From: Tildeniella nuda ZEHNDER 1965/U140
Lineage (GTDB): Bacteria; Cyanobacteriota; Cyanobacteriia; Leptolyngbyales; Leptolyngbyaceae
NCBI GenBank assembly: GCA_019358895.1
Contig: JAHHIG010000001.1
Coordinates: 1-64,000 of the forward strand
Length of the DNA stretch: 64,000 nt
Reading direction: 5' to 3'
Shown: piece after piece, positions 10,387 to 22,915 of the stretch
Layout of the letters: every line of letters begins with the position of its first letter
Position numbering within the stretch: the stretch's first letter is position 1
Notes under the pieces: model-generated
Told to the model about the DNA's origin: nothing
Databases searched by the model: none
The model's input: only the letters and a program-made list of their open reading frames with translations
Program-made: the position numbers and the translations under genes

Positions 10387-11025
10387 ATGACCGATCTGAT
10401 TCTCACCACTTTCGATTGGGTTCCCGAAGCTCCGCGAGGCTATGTGCGCGACTTACGTGTGCGTTGGGCACTAGAAGAGGCTGAATTACCCTACCGCGTC
10501 AATAGTGTGCCATTTCGCGATCGAGGGATCGATCATTTCTCGCACCAACCCTTCGGACAGGTGCCGTGGTTGACCGATAGAGACATTTCTATCTTCGAGA
10601 GTGGTGCCATCCTGCTTCATCTCGGCGAACTGAGTAGCAAGCTGATGCCTACCGAGCCGCACGATCGGAGTGATGTCAAGGAATGGCTATTTGCAGCGAT
10701 CGCTTCAGTCGAAGCCGCGAGCCAGCCCTGGTCATTCTTCAAGTTCTCAGGTGACACCGACGAAACTCCAATGCGGAAGTTTTTTGATAGCTTCCTTGAG
10801 GCTCGGCTCAAGCACATGGAAACCGTCTTGGCAGGACACGAATGGTTGGTCGGCACCTTCTCCATCGCCGATATTCTCATGGCGGATGTGCTGCGCCTTG
10901 TCGATCGATTCGACGGGTTGGCGGTATATCCTGCCTGCCGCGACTATGTGGCGCGCGCCACGGCACGCCCGTCGTTTGTGAAGGCACACGCAGACCAGAT
11001 GGCGCATTTTGCTGCGGCAGACTGA
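10387..11025 (+). CDS. Glutathione S-transferase family protein
   Basis: VRWALEEAELPYRVNSVPF...PFGQVPWLTDRDISIFESGAILLHL...FSIADILMADVLR. Confidence 0.88.
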   Translation: MTDLILTTFDWVPEAPRGYVRDLRVRWALEEAELPYRVNSVPFRDRGIDHFSHQPFGQVPWLTDRDISIFESGAILLHLGELSSKLMPTEPHDRSDVKEWLFAAIASVEAASQPWSFFKFSGDTDETPMRKFFDSFLEARLKHMETVLAGHEWLVGTFSIADILMADVLRLVDRFDGLAVYPACRDYVARATARPSFVKAHADQMAHFAAAD

Positions 11026-11108
11026 ACCACCGATCGTATCAAGTTGGTTGGTGGAGTCCGATATGAGCCAATGCGAGTCGCCAACTATTTCGGAGAGAGG
11101 ATGATCTC

Positions 11109-11492
11109 ATGAAAAAGCTATTGCTGAGTACCACTGCTGTTTATATGGGGCTACTCGGACTCGGATTCATCTTTGCTCCACGAGAAATCGGTATCGGTGC
11201 CGTTCCAGCAGATGCACCCGCCGCGCTGATCGCCTATCTCCGGGTGTTCGGCAGCACCTTTCTGGGGATTGCCGTTCTCAACTGGACGGCTCGGAACGCG
11301 GAGCCATCTACAGCACGTCAGGCAATTATCCTCGGCAACATTGTTGGGTTTAGTGTGGGTCCTGCTTTAGATGTATGGGGATTGCTCAGCGGCGCGCGGC
11401 AGTTGGCGGTGGTGTTCGGTTTGATTCATCTGCTCATCGCGTCAGCCTTCATCTGGGCATGGCGGGCAAGCAGATCAATCAGCACGAGTTAG
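11109..11492 (+). CDS. Hypothetical membrane protein
   Basis: 127 aa, four hydrophobic segments, good start context. Confidence 0.65.
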   Translation: MKKLLLSTTAVYMGLLGLGFIFAPREIGIGAVPADAPAALIAYLRVFGSTFLGIAVLNWTARNAEPSTARQAIILGNIVGFSVGPALDVWGLLSGARQLAVVFGLIHLLIASAFIWAWRASRSISTS

Positions 11493-11505
11493 AGAATGCT
11501 TTTAG

Positions 11506-14199
<2,694 letters not shown>

Positions 14200-14275
14200 T
14201 GGACGATGTTGCTGACGAATTTGGGGAGTTTCTAATGTTTTATTGACTCCGCGTCGCCCGCTGCTACTTCGTTGT

Positions 14276-14313
14276 CAAGAATAGGACGGTCTGCTTCAAA
14301 CCTCCTATTCTTG
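14276..14313 (+). terminator. Inverted repeat downstream of the rph-like gene, terminator-like hairpin
   Basis: CAAGAATAGGA ... TCCTATTCTTG, 11-bp perfect stem, 16-nt loop; no obvious U-tract. Confidence 0.5.
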
Positions 14314-14386
14314 GCATCAACTTCAGACTATGCGGCGACCTGCGCTGCCGCTGCGTTCTTTGGTGATGGAAATCTTATCATGCGAC

Positions 14387-14779
14387 CTACTCCTCAAAGC
14401 GACCCGTGGTGTCACGATCGCGATCGTATCGTCTTGTGAGCGGAAACGGCGGCAACCAGGACTCGCGACGGACGATCCAGCTTTCGTAGGTGGGCATCAG
14501 TTGGTCAGAAGCATCCAGGGAGCCGAGGTTCACTTCGATTTCGTCTGCGGTGCGTGCGAAAATGGACGAGCCGCAGCGGGGACAGAAAAACCGCCTGGCG
14601 TAGGATTGGGTTTCGCCCTCGATCGTGACTGCATCCTGAGGGAACACCGCAGAAGCGTGAAAAAGCGCCCCATGATGTTTGCGGCAGTCGAGACAGTGAC
14701 AAAGACCGACTCGATAGGGGAGTCCCAATGCCACAATGCGGACATTACCGCACAGGCAACCGCCAGTGAATCGATTCAT
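14387..14779 (-). CDS. GFA (glutathione-dependent formaldehyde-activating-like) family protein
   Basis: GGCLCGNVRI, CHCLDCRKHHGALF, FFCPRCGSSIF zinc-binding pattern. Confidence 0.9.
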   Translation of the reverse strand: MNRFTGGCLCGNVRIVALGLPYRVGLCHCLDCRKHHGALFHASAVFPQDAVTIEGETQSYARRFFCPRCGSSIFARTADEIEVNLGSLDASDQLMPTYESWIVRRESWLPPFPLTRRYDRDRDTTGRFEE

Positions 14780-15004
14780 GCTACGTCTCCTCTAAAATTA
14801 AGCGATCGAAATGGTTACAACGAACAGCACTAATCCACCGCCGTTCGGGATCGAGTCACAACAATTCTTATGAGCATTCTGCTGACGACCAAGTTGAGCA
14901 GCAGCAGATCAACCATAGCGATCAACGAAAAGACTCTCAACTGTCCGCTCCAACCGGGTTGTTATGCCGTTTTTTACGATCAACTCTCTGTACACCAATC
15001 GACT

Positions 15005-15187
15005 TCAACTTTGTGCGGAGCTGTTGAGTTGTTGCTGAAGTTGTTGCACTTCTTCGATCGACAATCCCGTTCCACGAGCGACCATTTCAACTGATAAGCC
15101 CTCTCGCAGAAAGTTGAGTGCGATCGCCCGATCTCTTTCTTCCTGGACTTCTCTCTGAATTGAACGATAAACAGTAGATTCTTGCAT
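15005..15187 (-). pseudogene. Rpn-family recombination-promoting nuclease, C-terminal fragment
   Basis: MQESTVYRSIQREVQEERDRAIALNFLREGLSVEMVARGTGLSIEEVQQLQ; typical C-term tail without nuclease domain. Confidence 0.55.
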
Positions 15188-15213
15188 AATATCTCTCCAC
15201 AAGAACTACTTTG

Positions 15214-16383
15214 TTAGAGAGAGTTAGAGAGAAACCCGGTCTCTTTGAGCAACCGCTGTAGTTTTGCGTGATCAAGTTTCGTATCCTTCTGGTGATTTCC
15301 CCACATAGCAACAAAGAAGTCTTGCATCAGCGCAATGATGCGGCGATAGTTGACAATGCTGGCAACATAGAGCGCATCTAGCTGCATGTCTCCATCAGCA
15401 TGGATTTGCTCAATGTGATTCAATAATAGCGATCGCAATTCGTAGGGTTGTAAGCCTGCTTTGATATTATATTTTGCCATGATTCTACGCTGATCGTTTT
15501 CCGAACAGGCATCATAGACTGGTCGAATCAGGTGTCCTAAATTCCGCAGAACTTCTCCGTAGTCATAAAATATATGCTGCTTAAAGAAAGACTCTTCTTC
15601 TTTCGTCAATGCAAAACTCTTGTCCAGTGTCAAACCGAAATCGGTCAAATAAGCCTGTTCACCGTCAGTGAGCACATTTTGAAAATGCGCGTCAAAGTGG
15701 ATGATTCCTTTCATCCTCAGAAAGTCAACTGTTGCGCGTAAGTCATTCAACGGTTTCTGGAGTTTGTTAGGATTTTCCCGCAGCCATGTTTCCAGAACGT
15801 AGGGAATATACTCTAGAAACAAAACTAATTCGTAGTTAGCGATCGCTCGATCTAACACATACTTCCCAGCGTTCTCACTATTACCCCAGGATTCCACATA
15901 CCTGCTGTGCTGCGACCTATCTACCGCCGCCCGCTGCCCAACAAAAGGAATAATCCGGTAATGGTACATCAGTGGGAAGGTAGCAATTTCTCCCTCCAAG
16001 ACCCAGTGGGTGGTCTTGAGATGGGTCACGAGTTCACGGAAGACCCCAAAACCCGTGGAAGCAAAGGCACCAATGCCGTAATTACAGTAAGTCGGCAGGT
16101 CATAGAGGTTTCTGGTGGAGAACAGGTTGTCATATTCAAGGTTTGTTACTGGAACCCGTTTCACAAAGACTTTGGATTGTCCAAGAATGACGACCTGACT
16201 ACTTCCCCAACCCGTACTCGACTCATGCGACTCACTGTTGTCAAGCAGAGAATGCAATTCTGCATTGTTCAACTGAGCGACGTGTGAGCTGAGCTTGAAG
16301 TATTTCGTTCTTCTGAGTTCGATCGAATTGTGAGCCATTTTCGTTTGAGCTGCCGAATAGTCGATCATGGTGCCTGATACCAT
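15214..16383 (-). CDS. Protein kinase-fold protein (Ser/Thr kinase or phosphotransferase-like)
   Basis: FVKRVPV (Lys), GIIHFDAHFQNVLTDG (catalytic loop), AYLTDFGLTLD (DFG); start uncertain. Confidence 0.75.
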   Translation of the reverse strand: MVSGTMIDYSAAQTKMAHNSIELRRTKYFKLSSHVAQLNNAELHSLLDNSESHESSTGWGSSQVVILGQSKVFVKRVPVTNLEYDNLFSTRNLYDLPTYCNYGIGAFASTGFGVFRELVTHLKTTHWVLEGEIATFPLMYHYRIIPFVGQRAAVDRSQHSRYVESWGNSENAGKYVLDRAIANYELVLFLEYIPYVLETWLRENPNKLQKPLNDLRATVDFLRMKGIIHFDAHFQNVLTDGEQAYLTDFGLTLDKSFALTKEEESFFKQHIFYDYGEVLRNLGHLIRPVYDACSENDQRRIMAKYNIKAGLQPYELRSLLLNHIEQIHADGDMQLDALYVASIVNYRRIIALMQDFFVAMWGNHQKDTKLDHAKLQRLLKETGFLSNSL

Positions 16384-16634
16384 TCCTTGATATCGCTTAA
16401 AACTGATACTGTCCTCTGATGCTCAAGTAGGGTAGACAGTTCCTCCTAAGCCTTTCGGTAACTCTTGGCTTCTAGGTGTGGATGAACGCTTCAACAGATG
16501 ATTTTCGCCATTATTCATACAGTGTAAATCGATTCGCCTCCTGAGCATCCCGATGCAGATAGCAGGTGACAAAAGTATGCGCCAATCCCCCATTGCATCA
16601 GTTCAGGTGAATGATTCATATTAGACCCATGAAC

Positions 16635-17225
16635 TCAGGGATTCTTACAAAACTCCGCAATCACTTGGGCTTTGACTTCATCTAGCGGAAAATTTTTGGG
16701 ATAGGTGGAATACATCAGCATGATGCCCTGCAACGTTGAGGAGAAATAGAGCGATCGCTGCCTCGGATTTTCGACTCCCAAGGCTTCAAACATGTCTGTC
16801 TGCACCTTAAATTGTTGGGCTTGTTCATCCATCAACTGTTGCGTGTATTTTGCAACGACTGGATCAAGTTTCGGCTGAGTGAACAGATTCAGATAAAACC
16901 GAAAGATATCTGGTTTACGGCGTACATCATCCAGTGCCCCCTCTGCAATGTGCTGAATTTGTTGAGCAGGCGTTGGTTTTGTTTGAGCCGCATTCATCAC
17001 GACTAACACATCATTGATCCGAATCTCCACCAGCGCCGCCAACACCTCCTCTTTACTTTTGAAGTAGTGATACAGTAGCCCTTTTGAAATATCTGCTTGT
17101 CTGGCAATATCTTCAATTGACGTGGAGTAATAGCCCTTTTCGCAGAACAAACTCAATGCGGTATTCAGTATTTGTTCAGTGGTGGCACGACGGATGCGAT
17201 CGTTTTCGGCTGGAGTGCGTGGCAT
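16635..17225 (-). CDS. TetR/AcrR family transcriptional regulator
   Basis: ILNTALSLFCEKGYYSTSIEDIARQADISKGLLYHYFKSKEEVL. Confidence 0.95.
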   Translation of the reverse strand: MPRTPAENDRIRRATTEQILNTALSLFCEKGYYSTSIEDIARQADISKGLLYHYFKSKEEVLAALVEIRINDVLVVMNAAQTKPTPAQQIQHIAEGALDDVRRKPDIFRFYLNLFTQPKLDPVVAKYTQQLMDEQAQQFKVQTDMFEALGVENPRQRSLYFSSTLQGIMLMYSTYPKNFPLDEVKAQVIAEFCKNP

Positions 17226-17230
17226 TGTTG

Positions 17231-17674
17231 TTACTCTTTCACCAGTTCGCGTAAATCAACAGTTTCAGGATATTGAGGCAAGGCATCACTAATCTCAAGC
17301 CACGACACTTTTGCTTTCACATACAAATGTGCCACGGGCTGTGTTTTTGGATCATCATCCAGCGTCGCTAAGGGAATCCGCACGTAGTTCATTTCAGGAA
17401 ATACGCTTGGTAGATTGGAACCACAGATTCGACAAAAATTCCGCACATTGCCCGCTGAGGAGTGATATCCAGTCAACAACGATTCTCCCTGAATCCAGCG
17501 GAAATGGTCTGACTGGGCATGACCAAACGTGCCAAATGCGGCTCCATGTACCTTGCGACAGGTTGAACAGTAACAATGGTTAGCAATCAGAAAGCGATCG
17601 TTGAGTTCGTACTGCACGCCACCACAGGCACAACTTCCTCTCATGCGAGTACGCTTTGCGTGTGCCATAGACAT
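17231..17674 (-). CDS. GFA family protein
   Basis: GSCACGGVQYEL, CYCSTCRKVHGAAFG, FCRICGSNLPSV. Confidence 0.9.
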   Translation of the reverse strand: MSMAHAKRTRMRGSCACGGVQYELNDRFLIANHCYCSTCRKVHGAAFGTFGHAQSDHFRWIQGESLLTGYHSSAGNVRNFCRICGSNLPSVFPEMNYVRIPLATLDDDPKTQPVAHLYVKAKVSWLEISDALPQYPETVDLRELVKE

Positions 17675-17809
17675 CGCTCCTTAGATTCAGGGTTAGCCTC
17701 CAGCGACCACTACAGCAAGCAGAAAGAACGCGGACTAGTTCGTTTGCTAAAGCCGCTAAGCATCTATATCATAATTATGACTGACTAAACAGTCAGTAGA
17801 GACGGCAGG

Positions 17810-18163
17810 TCAGACCGAGGTTTTGATGACGAAAGCTTTTAATTCGACAATCTGACCGTTGCGAAAGCGCCAGATGTCGCAGTACGAGTAATGAGCCGCC
17901 TTTCCGTCTGCGTCCTTCATTGTGATGTCGCCGAGTGCCGTGACGAAATCACCCTCAGCGATTAAGTTAGCGACCCTAAACTTTGGCGGCTCTACGTATG
18001 TCGTTGCCATCCATTGGCGAACGGCTTCTTTTCCATTGAGGGTTTTGTCACCTACAAACGTCCACTGCGTGTCGTCGGTGCAGAACGACAAGAATCCTTC
18101 ATTGTTGCCTTCAGCGATCGCCGCATTTCCCTCTAATAAAATTGCTTTATTGTTCTCTGACAT
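17810..18163 (-). CDS. NTF2-like / SnoaL-like family protein
   Basis: AIAEGNNEGFLSFCTDDTQWTFVGDKTLNGKEAVRQWM...YCDIWRFRNGQIVELKAFV. Confidence 0.88.
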   Translation of the reverse strand: MSENNKAILLEGNAAIAEGNNEGFLSFCTDDTQWTFVGDKTLNGKEAVRQWMATTYVEPPKFRVANLIAEGDFVTALGDITMKDADGKAAHYSYCDIWRFRNGQIVELKAFVIKTSV

Positions 18164-18279
18164 CTGAAACTTTCCTTTGTTTGAGTGGGTGCTTTAACGG
18201 AGCGAGGGCAGTTTTTCTATCGGCGCTTCCTTCTCCTCAGCGTAGTCGCCGAATCACCCCGTTGCCACTTGTGCAAAAT

Positions 18280-18694
18280 TCACGGAACAATTGCAGTCAC
18301 GCGGATTTCAATCCGCATCGCTGGCAGTCCAAGCGCCGCGACTCCTAACTCTGTCCAAATGGGGGCATGGTTGGGCATGTAATGACGAAATAGCCTGACC
18401 ATCTCATCGTTCACCTCTGGGGGAAACCCGCCAACATGGTAAGAATTGACGTGAACCACATGCTCCCAACCCGCACCAGCAGTCGCCAAGGTTCGCTCTA
18501 TGTTCCATGTTCCGAAACGCCTGAGCAATCCCGTCCGCAAGCGATTCTGGAATTTGCAGGTTGTCATCCCAACCACCTTGTCCAGATGTCTCCACGCGAT
18601 CGCCTATTTTTACCGCTTGCGAGTAGTGCAATTTATTCAACATGTATTCCCCATAACCGGGAGTGACAAAAAACTCGGGCTGATTCATGGTGTT
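18280..18694 (-). pseudogene. RidA family protein, frameshifted by a 7-bp tandem duplication
   Basis: MNQPEFFVTPGYGEYMLNKLHYSQAVKIGDRVETSGQGGWDD...AQAFRN | NIERTLATAGAGWEHVVHVNSYHVGG...GVAALGLPAMRIEIRVTAIV; the two halves are in different frames with duplicated ATGTTCC at 18500-18513. Confidence 0.88.
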
Positions 18695-18766
18695 CCTTGT
18701 GTAGTACGTTTGACTCGATCTCGCGTTGCTGAAACGAGTTTGTTTCAGGATCATCCGCTTTAGACA

Positions 18767-19144
18767 CTAATGTTCAGAATTCACTTGCCATGTAACAACA
18801 ATGATTTCTGCAAACAGTAAGACAACTATTAGCCGCGAAAACGCTTGTAAAATGGCTTCCATCGTCCAGTTCTGACTCTGAACCTCCCAGATCATCCAAA
18901 TAATGTTCACTCCAATCACCAACCAGGGTAGAATGACCGCTGAATTGCGGCTGCGATAGAAGCGGATCGTCGTCTCGCGCCAAAATGGGAAAGTACTGAG
19001 AATACAAACAATGTAGGATGCTCCTGCGCTGATGAACAGGCTGGTTTGAAGACCCGAAGGCAGGTTTGGGTATCCAAGCGCGATCGCTGTCAGACAAACT
19101 CCCAGCGCGAGATACAGGAAAGTAAACAAGGTAAATCGTTTCAT
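18767..19144 (-). CDS. Hypothetical four-TM membrane protein
   Basis: MKRFTLFTFLYLALGVCLTAIALGYPNLP...; regular hydrophobic segments. Confidence 0.65.
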   Translation of the reverse strand: MKRFTLFTFLYLALGVCLTAIALGYPNLPSGLQTSLFISAGASYIVCILSTFPFWRETTIRFYRSRNSAVILPWLVIGVNIIWMIWEVQSQNWTMEAILQAFSRLIVVLLFAEIIVVTWQVNSEH

Positions 19145-19164
19145 TATTTCTTCTCTGGTGAAGC

Positions 19165-19464
19165 TTATTCTCTGTACCAAACACGCACACATTGAAAGCA
19201 GTTGATTGCAAGACCCTGACTGATCATCACTGGGTGAAAAGCATTACTGGTCGTCAATCCGTAAACATCATCACTGGTGCCTTCGATGCGATCGGGTAAA
19301 ACAACAGTTTCAACATTGATCACCTGGATCGTGCTACTTTCAATCCACTGATTGACCTCACTCACAACCTCAGAGAAGGATTCATACTCGGCAGGTCCGC
19401 CGAAGGGTCCCCGTTCCGTAATCCGAGGCGCAAAATCTTTGTACTTAATCATTTGATTCACCAT
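19165..19464 (-). CDS. Hypothetical protein, 99 aa
   Basis: Soluble ORF with plausible composition (VNQWIESSTIQVINVETVVLP). Confidence 0.6.
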   Translation of the reverse strand: MVNQMIKYKDFAPRITERGPFGGPAEYESFSEVVSEVNQWIESSTIQVINVETVVLPDRIEGTSDDVYGLTTSNAFHPVMISQGLAINCFQCVRVWYRE

Positions 19465-19524
19465 CTTAAAATTGTAGAGTTGACAATCGATTCAAGAAAC
19501 CATCATGATTTGATCCGTTTAGCG

Positions 19525-20220
19525 CTACAACAACCATTGGGTCAGCGGAGAAACCAGGTAGCGGAGCGAGAACGCCTCCCAGATCGCGCCGACGATGAAC
19601 AGTGGGAGCGTGGACAAACTCAACCAACCGAGCTGTTGCAGCCCACGGACGTAACCCTGACGATGGTTCCGAGTACCGATGGTTGCGGGGCGAACCCAAG
19701 ACCGACCAAGAATGTATGCGCCAAACATCAAGAGAGCGTAAGCTTGGAATTCGATGAGTATCGTCAGCGAGTGCGGGATCAATGCCACCGCCATAATCTT
19801 GGTAGTCGGAGCCATAGCTAAACCGAGAGTGAATGTCTTATACGCAAACATGGCGATGCCAGCAAAGGGAACGATCAGCGAAGGGAGCACGATCCACAGC
19901 GCGCCGGTCGTGAGGTTGACTCCCAGGATGGTCAGCGAGAACAGCCAGGGGGTATTGATTAGCGATCGGACAAGATCAGCCGTTCCGTTGTCTTCCAGGA
20001 TGGCTACCCGAGTTGCGCTCAGGTTGGGGAAGACTGTCGCCGCTATCAACCCGGTGATGACTAAGCCATACACAATGGCGTTGATGGTGAAGTAGGCGCG
20101 AAAATTAGTGCGAATGATCTGAAGAGGTTTGCGAAGAAATCGCAGAAGCGGGTGTTTGGCACTGGGAGTAAGGGGTCGTTGTGGAGACTGGTCTTTGGTG
20201 GCGATCGTTTTGCGTGACAT
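19525..20220 (-). CDS. Stage II sporulation protein M (SpoIIM)-like membrane protein
   Basis: NFRAYFTINAIVYGLVITG...TILGVNLTTGALWIVLPSLIVPFAGIA...ALIPHSLTILIEFQAY. Confidence 0.75.
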   Translation of the reverse strand: MSRKTIATKDQSPQRPLTPSAKHPLLRFLRKPLQIIRTNFRAYFTINAIVYGLVITGLIAATVFPNLSATRVAILEDNGTADLVRSLINTPWLFSLTILGVNLTTGALWIVLPSLIVPFAGIAMFAYKTFTLGLAMAPTTKIMAVALIPHSLTILIEFQAYALLMFGAYILGRSWVRPATIGTRNHRQGYVRGLQQLGWLSLSTLPLFIVGAIWEAFSLRYLVSPLTQWLL

Positions 20221-20273
20221 GTTTTAGCTCCGATATTTGGTGATGGATGCAGTGATGCTTGCCAGAAAAAAGC

Positions 20274-21065
20274 TTAGGCAAATCTTGCCAGCAAAAGGCT
20301 AAGAGCAAAGGAAAAGGCATGAACGCTGACATGGGATAACATCGCAGCCTCAAGCGAGTATTGCCAAAAGAGCCAGCCAAACGCAATGCCAGCAATCCCA
20401 TTGAGTAATATCGCTCGGGCAATCACAACTGGAGTGAGGGGAACGATCGCGGCAGTCGCTGGCAGGTGTAGTAGTCCAAAGACCAACGCGGCTAGAACGA
20501 TCGCACCCTGGTAAATCCCTTGGCTCGGCAACGTAACGCCTTGTTTTAGACCTTTCCACGCAATCCAAATAAGCAGTGACATTAAACCCCAGCGCATCAA
20601 AATTTCCTCAGTGATGCCGCCATAGAACATTGCTGTGAGCAAATTCAACCCACTTAGCTCTGTATGATTGGCAGCCCGTAGCGCTTCAGGGAGGACAGGT
20701 TGCATCAACTGATCGAGCAACAAGAGAACGATCGCCGCCGCTGCACCCACACCCAAGCTCCACTTCATCTCAACGGCAAAAGATGGAGACTTAGCGGTGT
20801 GAAACACCCAATGATCAATCAAATGGGAGCGTAATCCAACACGATCAGCACAACCAATGCCGACCAGAATGCTGATTGCCAGTAGAACTGTAAGCTGTAG
20901 TCCTTGCAGAAGCATTAAAATCCACAATGGCGGCACTTTTGCCAGTGTTTCTGGAGACAGTTTCGCCAACTGTTGCTCAACTAATGGAGCCGACGTAATC
21001 GTAACCATCGCAATTCCTGCAATGCCCAAGACAAATAAAATCCCAAATTGTTTCAAAACTGCCAT
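20274..21065 (-). CDS. CPBP family intramembrane glutamic endopeptidase
   Basis: GGITEEILMRWGLM motif, GLLHLPA His, TM-rich. Confidence 0.85.
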   Translation of the reverse strand: MAVLKQFGILFVLGIAGIAMVTITSAPLVEQQLAKLSPETLAKVPPLWILMLLQGLQLTVLLAISILVGIGCADRVGLRSHLIDHWVFHTAKSPSFAVEMKWSLGVGAAAAIVLLLLDQLMQPVLPEALRAANHTELSGLNLLTAMFYGGITEEILMRWGLMSLLIWIAWKGLKQGVTLPSQGIYQGAIVLAALVFGLLHLPATAAIVPLTPVVIARAILLNGIAGIAFGWLFWQYSLEAAMLSHVSVHAFSFALSLLLARFA

Positions 21066-21093
21066 TGATTTAATCTCCAGATGATCCGTCCTA

Positions 21094-21825
21094 TTAGCCC
21101 ATGCCAGCAGCTACCATCACCGGGATCGTGGGCAAGTTGAAAACGACGTGAACGACGACAGCAGTCCAAACCGATCCACTACGGCGGAAGATCTCGGCAG
21201 TGGCAAGACCCGCGACTACGGCTGCGGGAAAGACGATGTTGATGCCATGAGCGAGGGCAAAGATCACGGTGCTACCCACAACCCCGATGAACGAACCGTA
21301 GCGCAGCAGCGCGTTGGCGACGACACCCCGGAAGAGCAACTCCTCACCAAGAGGCGTAACGATTCCGAGGAAAAATGTCGCTAAAACCAGAGAGAGTACC
21401 CCGCCGCTACCGCCCTCTGCGTAAACACCCTGAACATTGTTGGTGTTCCCGGTGATCTGAATCCAGCCCAGAACTGCCAATCCCTTAAGTACGAAGGCAA
21501 CCAGTCCGACTCCGACCGCGATGAGCAACCAGCGCCTGGAGACGGGGCGCACACCGAAGGCTTTCAGGGAACGAATCCGAAGTAGCACTGCCGCTGCGAA
21601 CCCGGCAATCCCGGCGATGCCAGTCCACGAAGTCAAGATCAGTCCGTAAACCACTGGGTCGAGACCGAGCCGCTTGAACTGCCAGATGCCTCCGAACGCT
21701 ACGATCGCGAAGACGACAAGACCCACAATGATCTCAAGCCAGCCTGGACGAGAGTCCCTGTTTGGTGCGAACGCGGCAGGAGGCTTCTGTGGGCGGTTAG
21801 AAGACACTTTAGACATGATGATCAA
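21094..21825 (-). CDS. CPBP family intramembrane glutamic endopeptidase
   Basis: PLGEELLFRGVVANAL, FALAHGIN, VVHVVFNL. Confidence 0.9.
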   Translation of the reverse strand: MIIMSKVSSNRPQKPPAAFAPNRDSRPGWLEIIVGLVVFAIVAFGGIWQFKRLGLDPVVYGLILTSWTGIAGIAGFAAAVLLRIRSLKAFGVRPVSRRWLLIAVGVGLVAFVLKGLAVLGWIQITGNTNNVQGVYAEGGSGGVLSLVLATFFLGIVTPLGEELLFRGVVANALLRYGSFIGVVGSTVIFALAHGINIVFPAAVVAGLATAEIFRRSGSVWTAVVVHVVFNLPTIPVMVAAGMG

Positions 21826-21864
21826 CTCCTTTGATCGAGTTGCTGATTCAAGTGGCTAATAGAT

Positions 21865-22827
21865 TTAGGAATCAACGGGTTCGGATGCCTTGTCGCGTTT
21901 GAACACCTTGTAGGCGATCGCCAGGAACACGGGTACTACAACCAGCACTGATAGCGCGTAGAAGGTCGCATGGTACTCGCTGACCATGAACAGCGCTGGC
22001 GTGGTCGCGGCGCTTCCGGCTGCGTTGACTAGGAGAAAGAAGCTGATGTTGTTCGCGAAGTGCGCGCCGATGGCGAGTTCGGTCGTTCCCTCCACCAGCG
22101 AGACGACCACCCACAACAGTCCTCCGCTAACAAAGTAGCCAAGGAACACTTGGAGCCAGCCGCCCGCGATCGCCTCCGGGTTGCCGAGGTGCATCAGGGT
22201 GAAGAGTACTGCCGACACAAGCGCTAGAAAGACGCGGTTAGACCAGATCAGGCTCGCGCCCTGCACGATGTAGCCGCGAAAGAACAGCTCTTCGGTGGTG
22301 GTCTGGATCGCGGTGAAGACTAGCGCGATCGGCACGAAGAGCGCGAACGTCGTGAGGTCGGAGTTAAAGGAAAAGGTGTCGGGATAGAAGAAGTACTGTC
22401 CTAGCCCATCGATCAGGCAGAATGGCACGAACCCAGCCACAAACCCGTGACCGACACGCCGCCAGCTTATCCGCTCCCGCGCCGTGACCAGCGTCCGGAG
22501 GGAGCGGCGGTGAATTCCAACAACGGCAATGAAGATTCCCGCGAGGAAGAACGGGAACCCCGCCATGATCGCCAGAAAGTTGCCAAAGGGACCGAGCAAG
22601 GAGTAATCTGCCTGCCCGAACGCTATAAGCCCCTCCTGACCGCCGAGCAAGAACGTGACGAGCGGGGCGGCGATGCCGCCGACCACCAGCCACGCAAAGA
22701 GGATGACTACTAATCCTAGAACATACCGCCACCCCCGATATTTACCCCACCGGGCAGCCTCCACGTAAGTCGCGTCTTTCACGTCCGTTCCGCTTCCCTG
22801 ATGTCCTTTGATTGCTTTGATCCTCAT
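21865..22827 (-). CDS. CPBP family intramembrane glutamic endopeptidase (paralog A)
   Basis: TTEELFFRGYIVQGASLIWSNRVF, TLMHLGNPEAIAGGW, HFANN. Confidence 0.92.
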   Translation of the reverse strand: MRIKAIKGHQGSGTDVKDATYVEAARWGKYRGWRYVLGLVVILFAWLVVGGIAAPLVTFLLGGQEGLIAFGQADYSLLGPFGNFLAIMAGFPFFLAGIFIAVVGIHRRSLRTLVTARERISWRRVGHGFVAGFVPFCLIDGLGQYFFYPDTFSFNSDLTTFALFVPIALVFTAIQTTTEELFFRGYIVQGASLIWSNRVFLALVSAVLFTLMHLGNPEAIAGGWLQVFLGYFVSGGLLWVVVSLVEGTTELAIGAHFANNISFFLLVNAAGSAATTPALFMVSEYHATFYALSVLVVVPVFLAIAYKVFKRDKASEPVDS

Positions 22828-22915
22828 CTTTGTCTCCTTGACTCGTGCATATATGTAGTGCTTGGATCTGACCGCTAGTTGCCTTTACGATTGTTTTCAG
22901 GGTTCGATGGGATTA

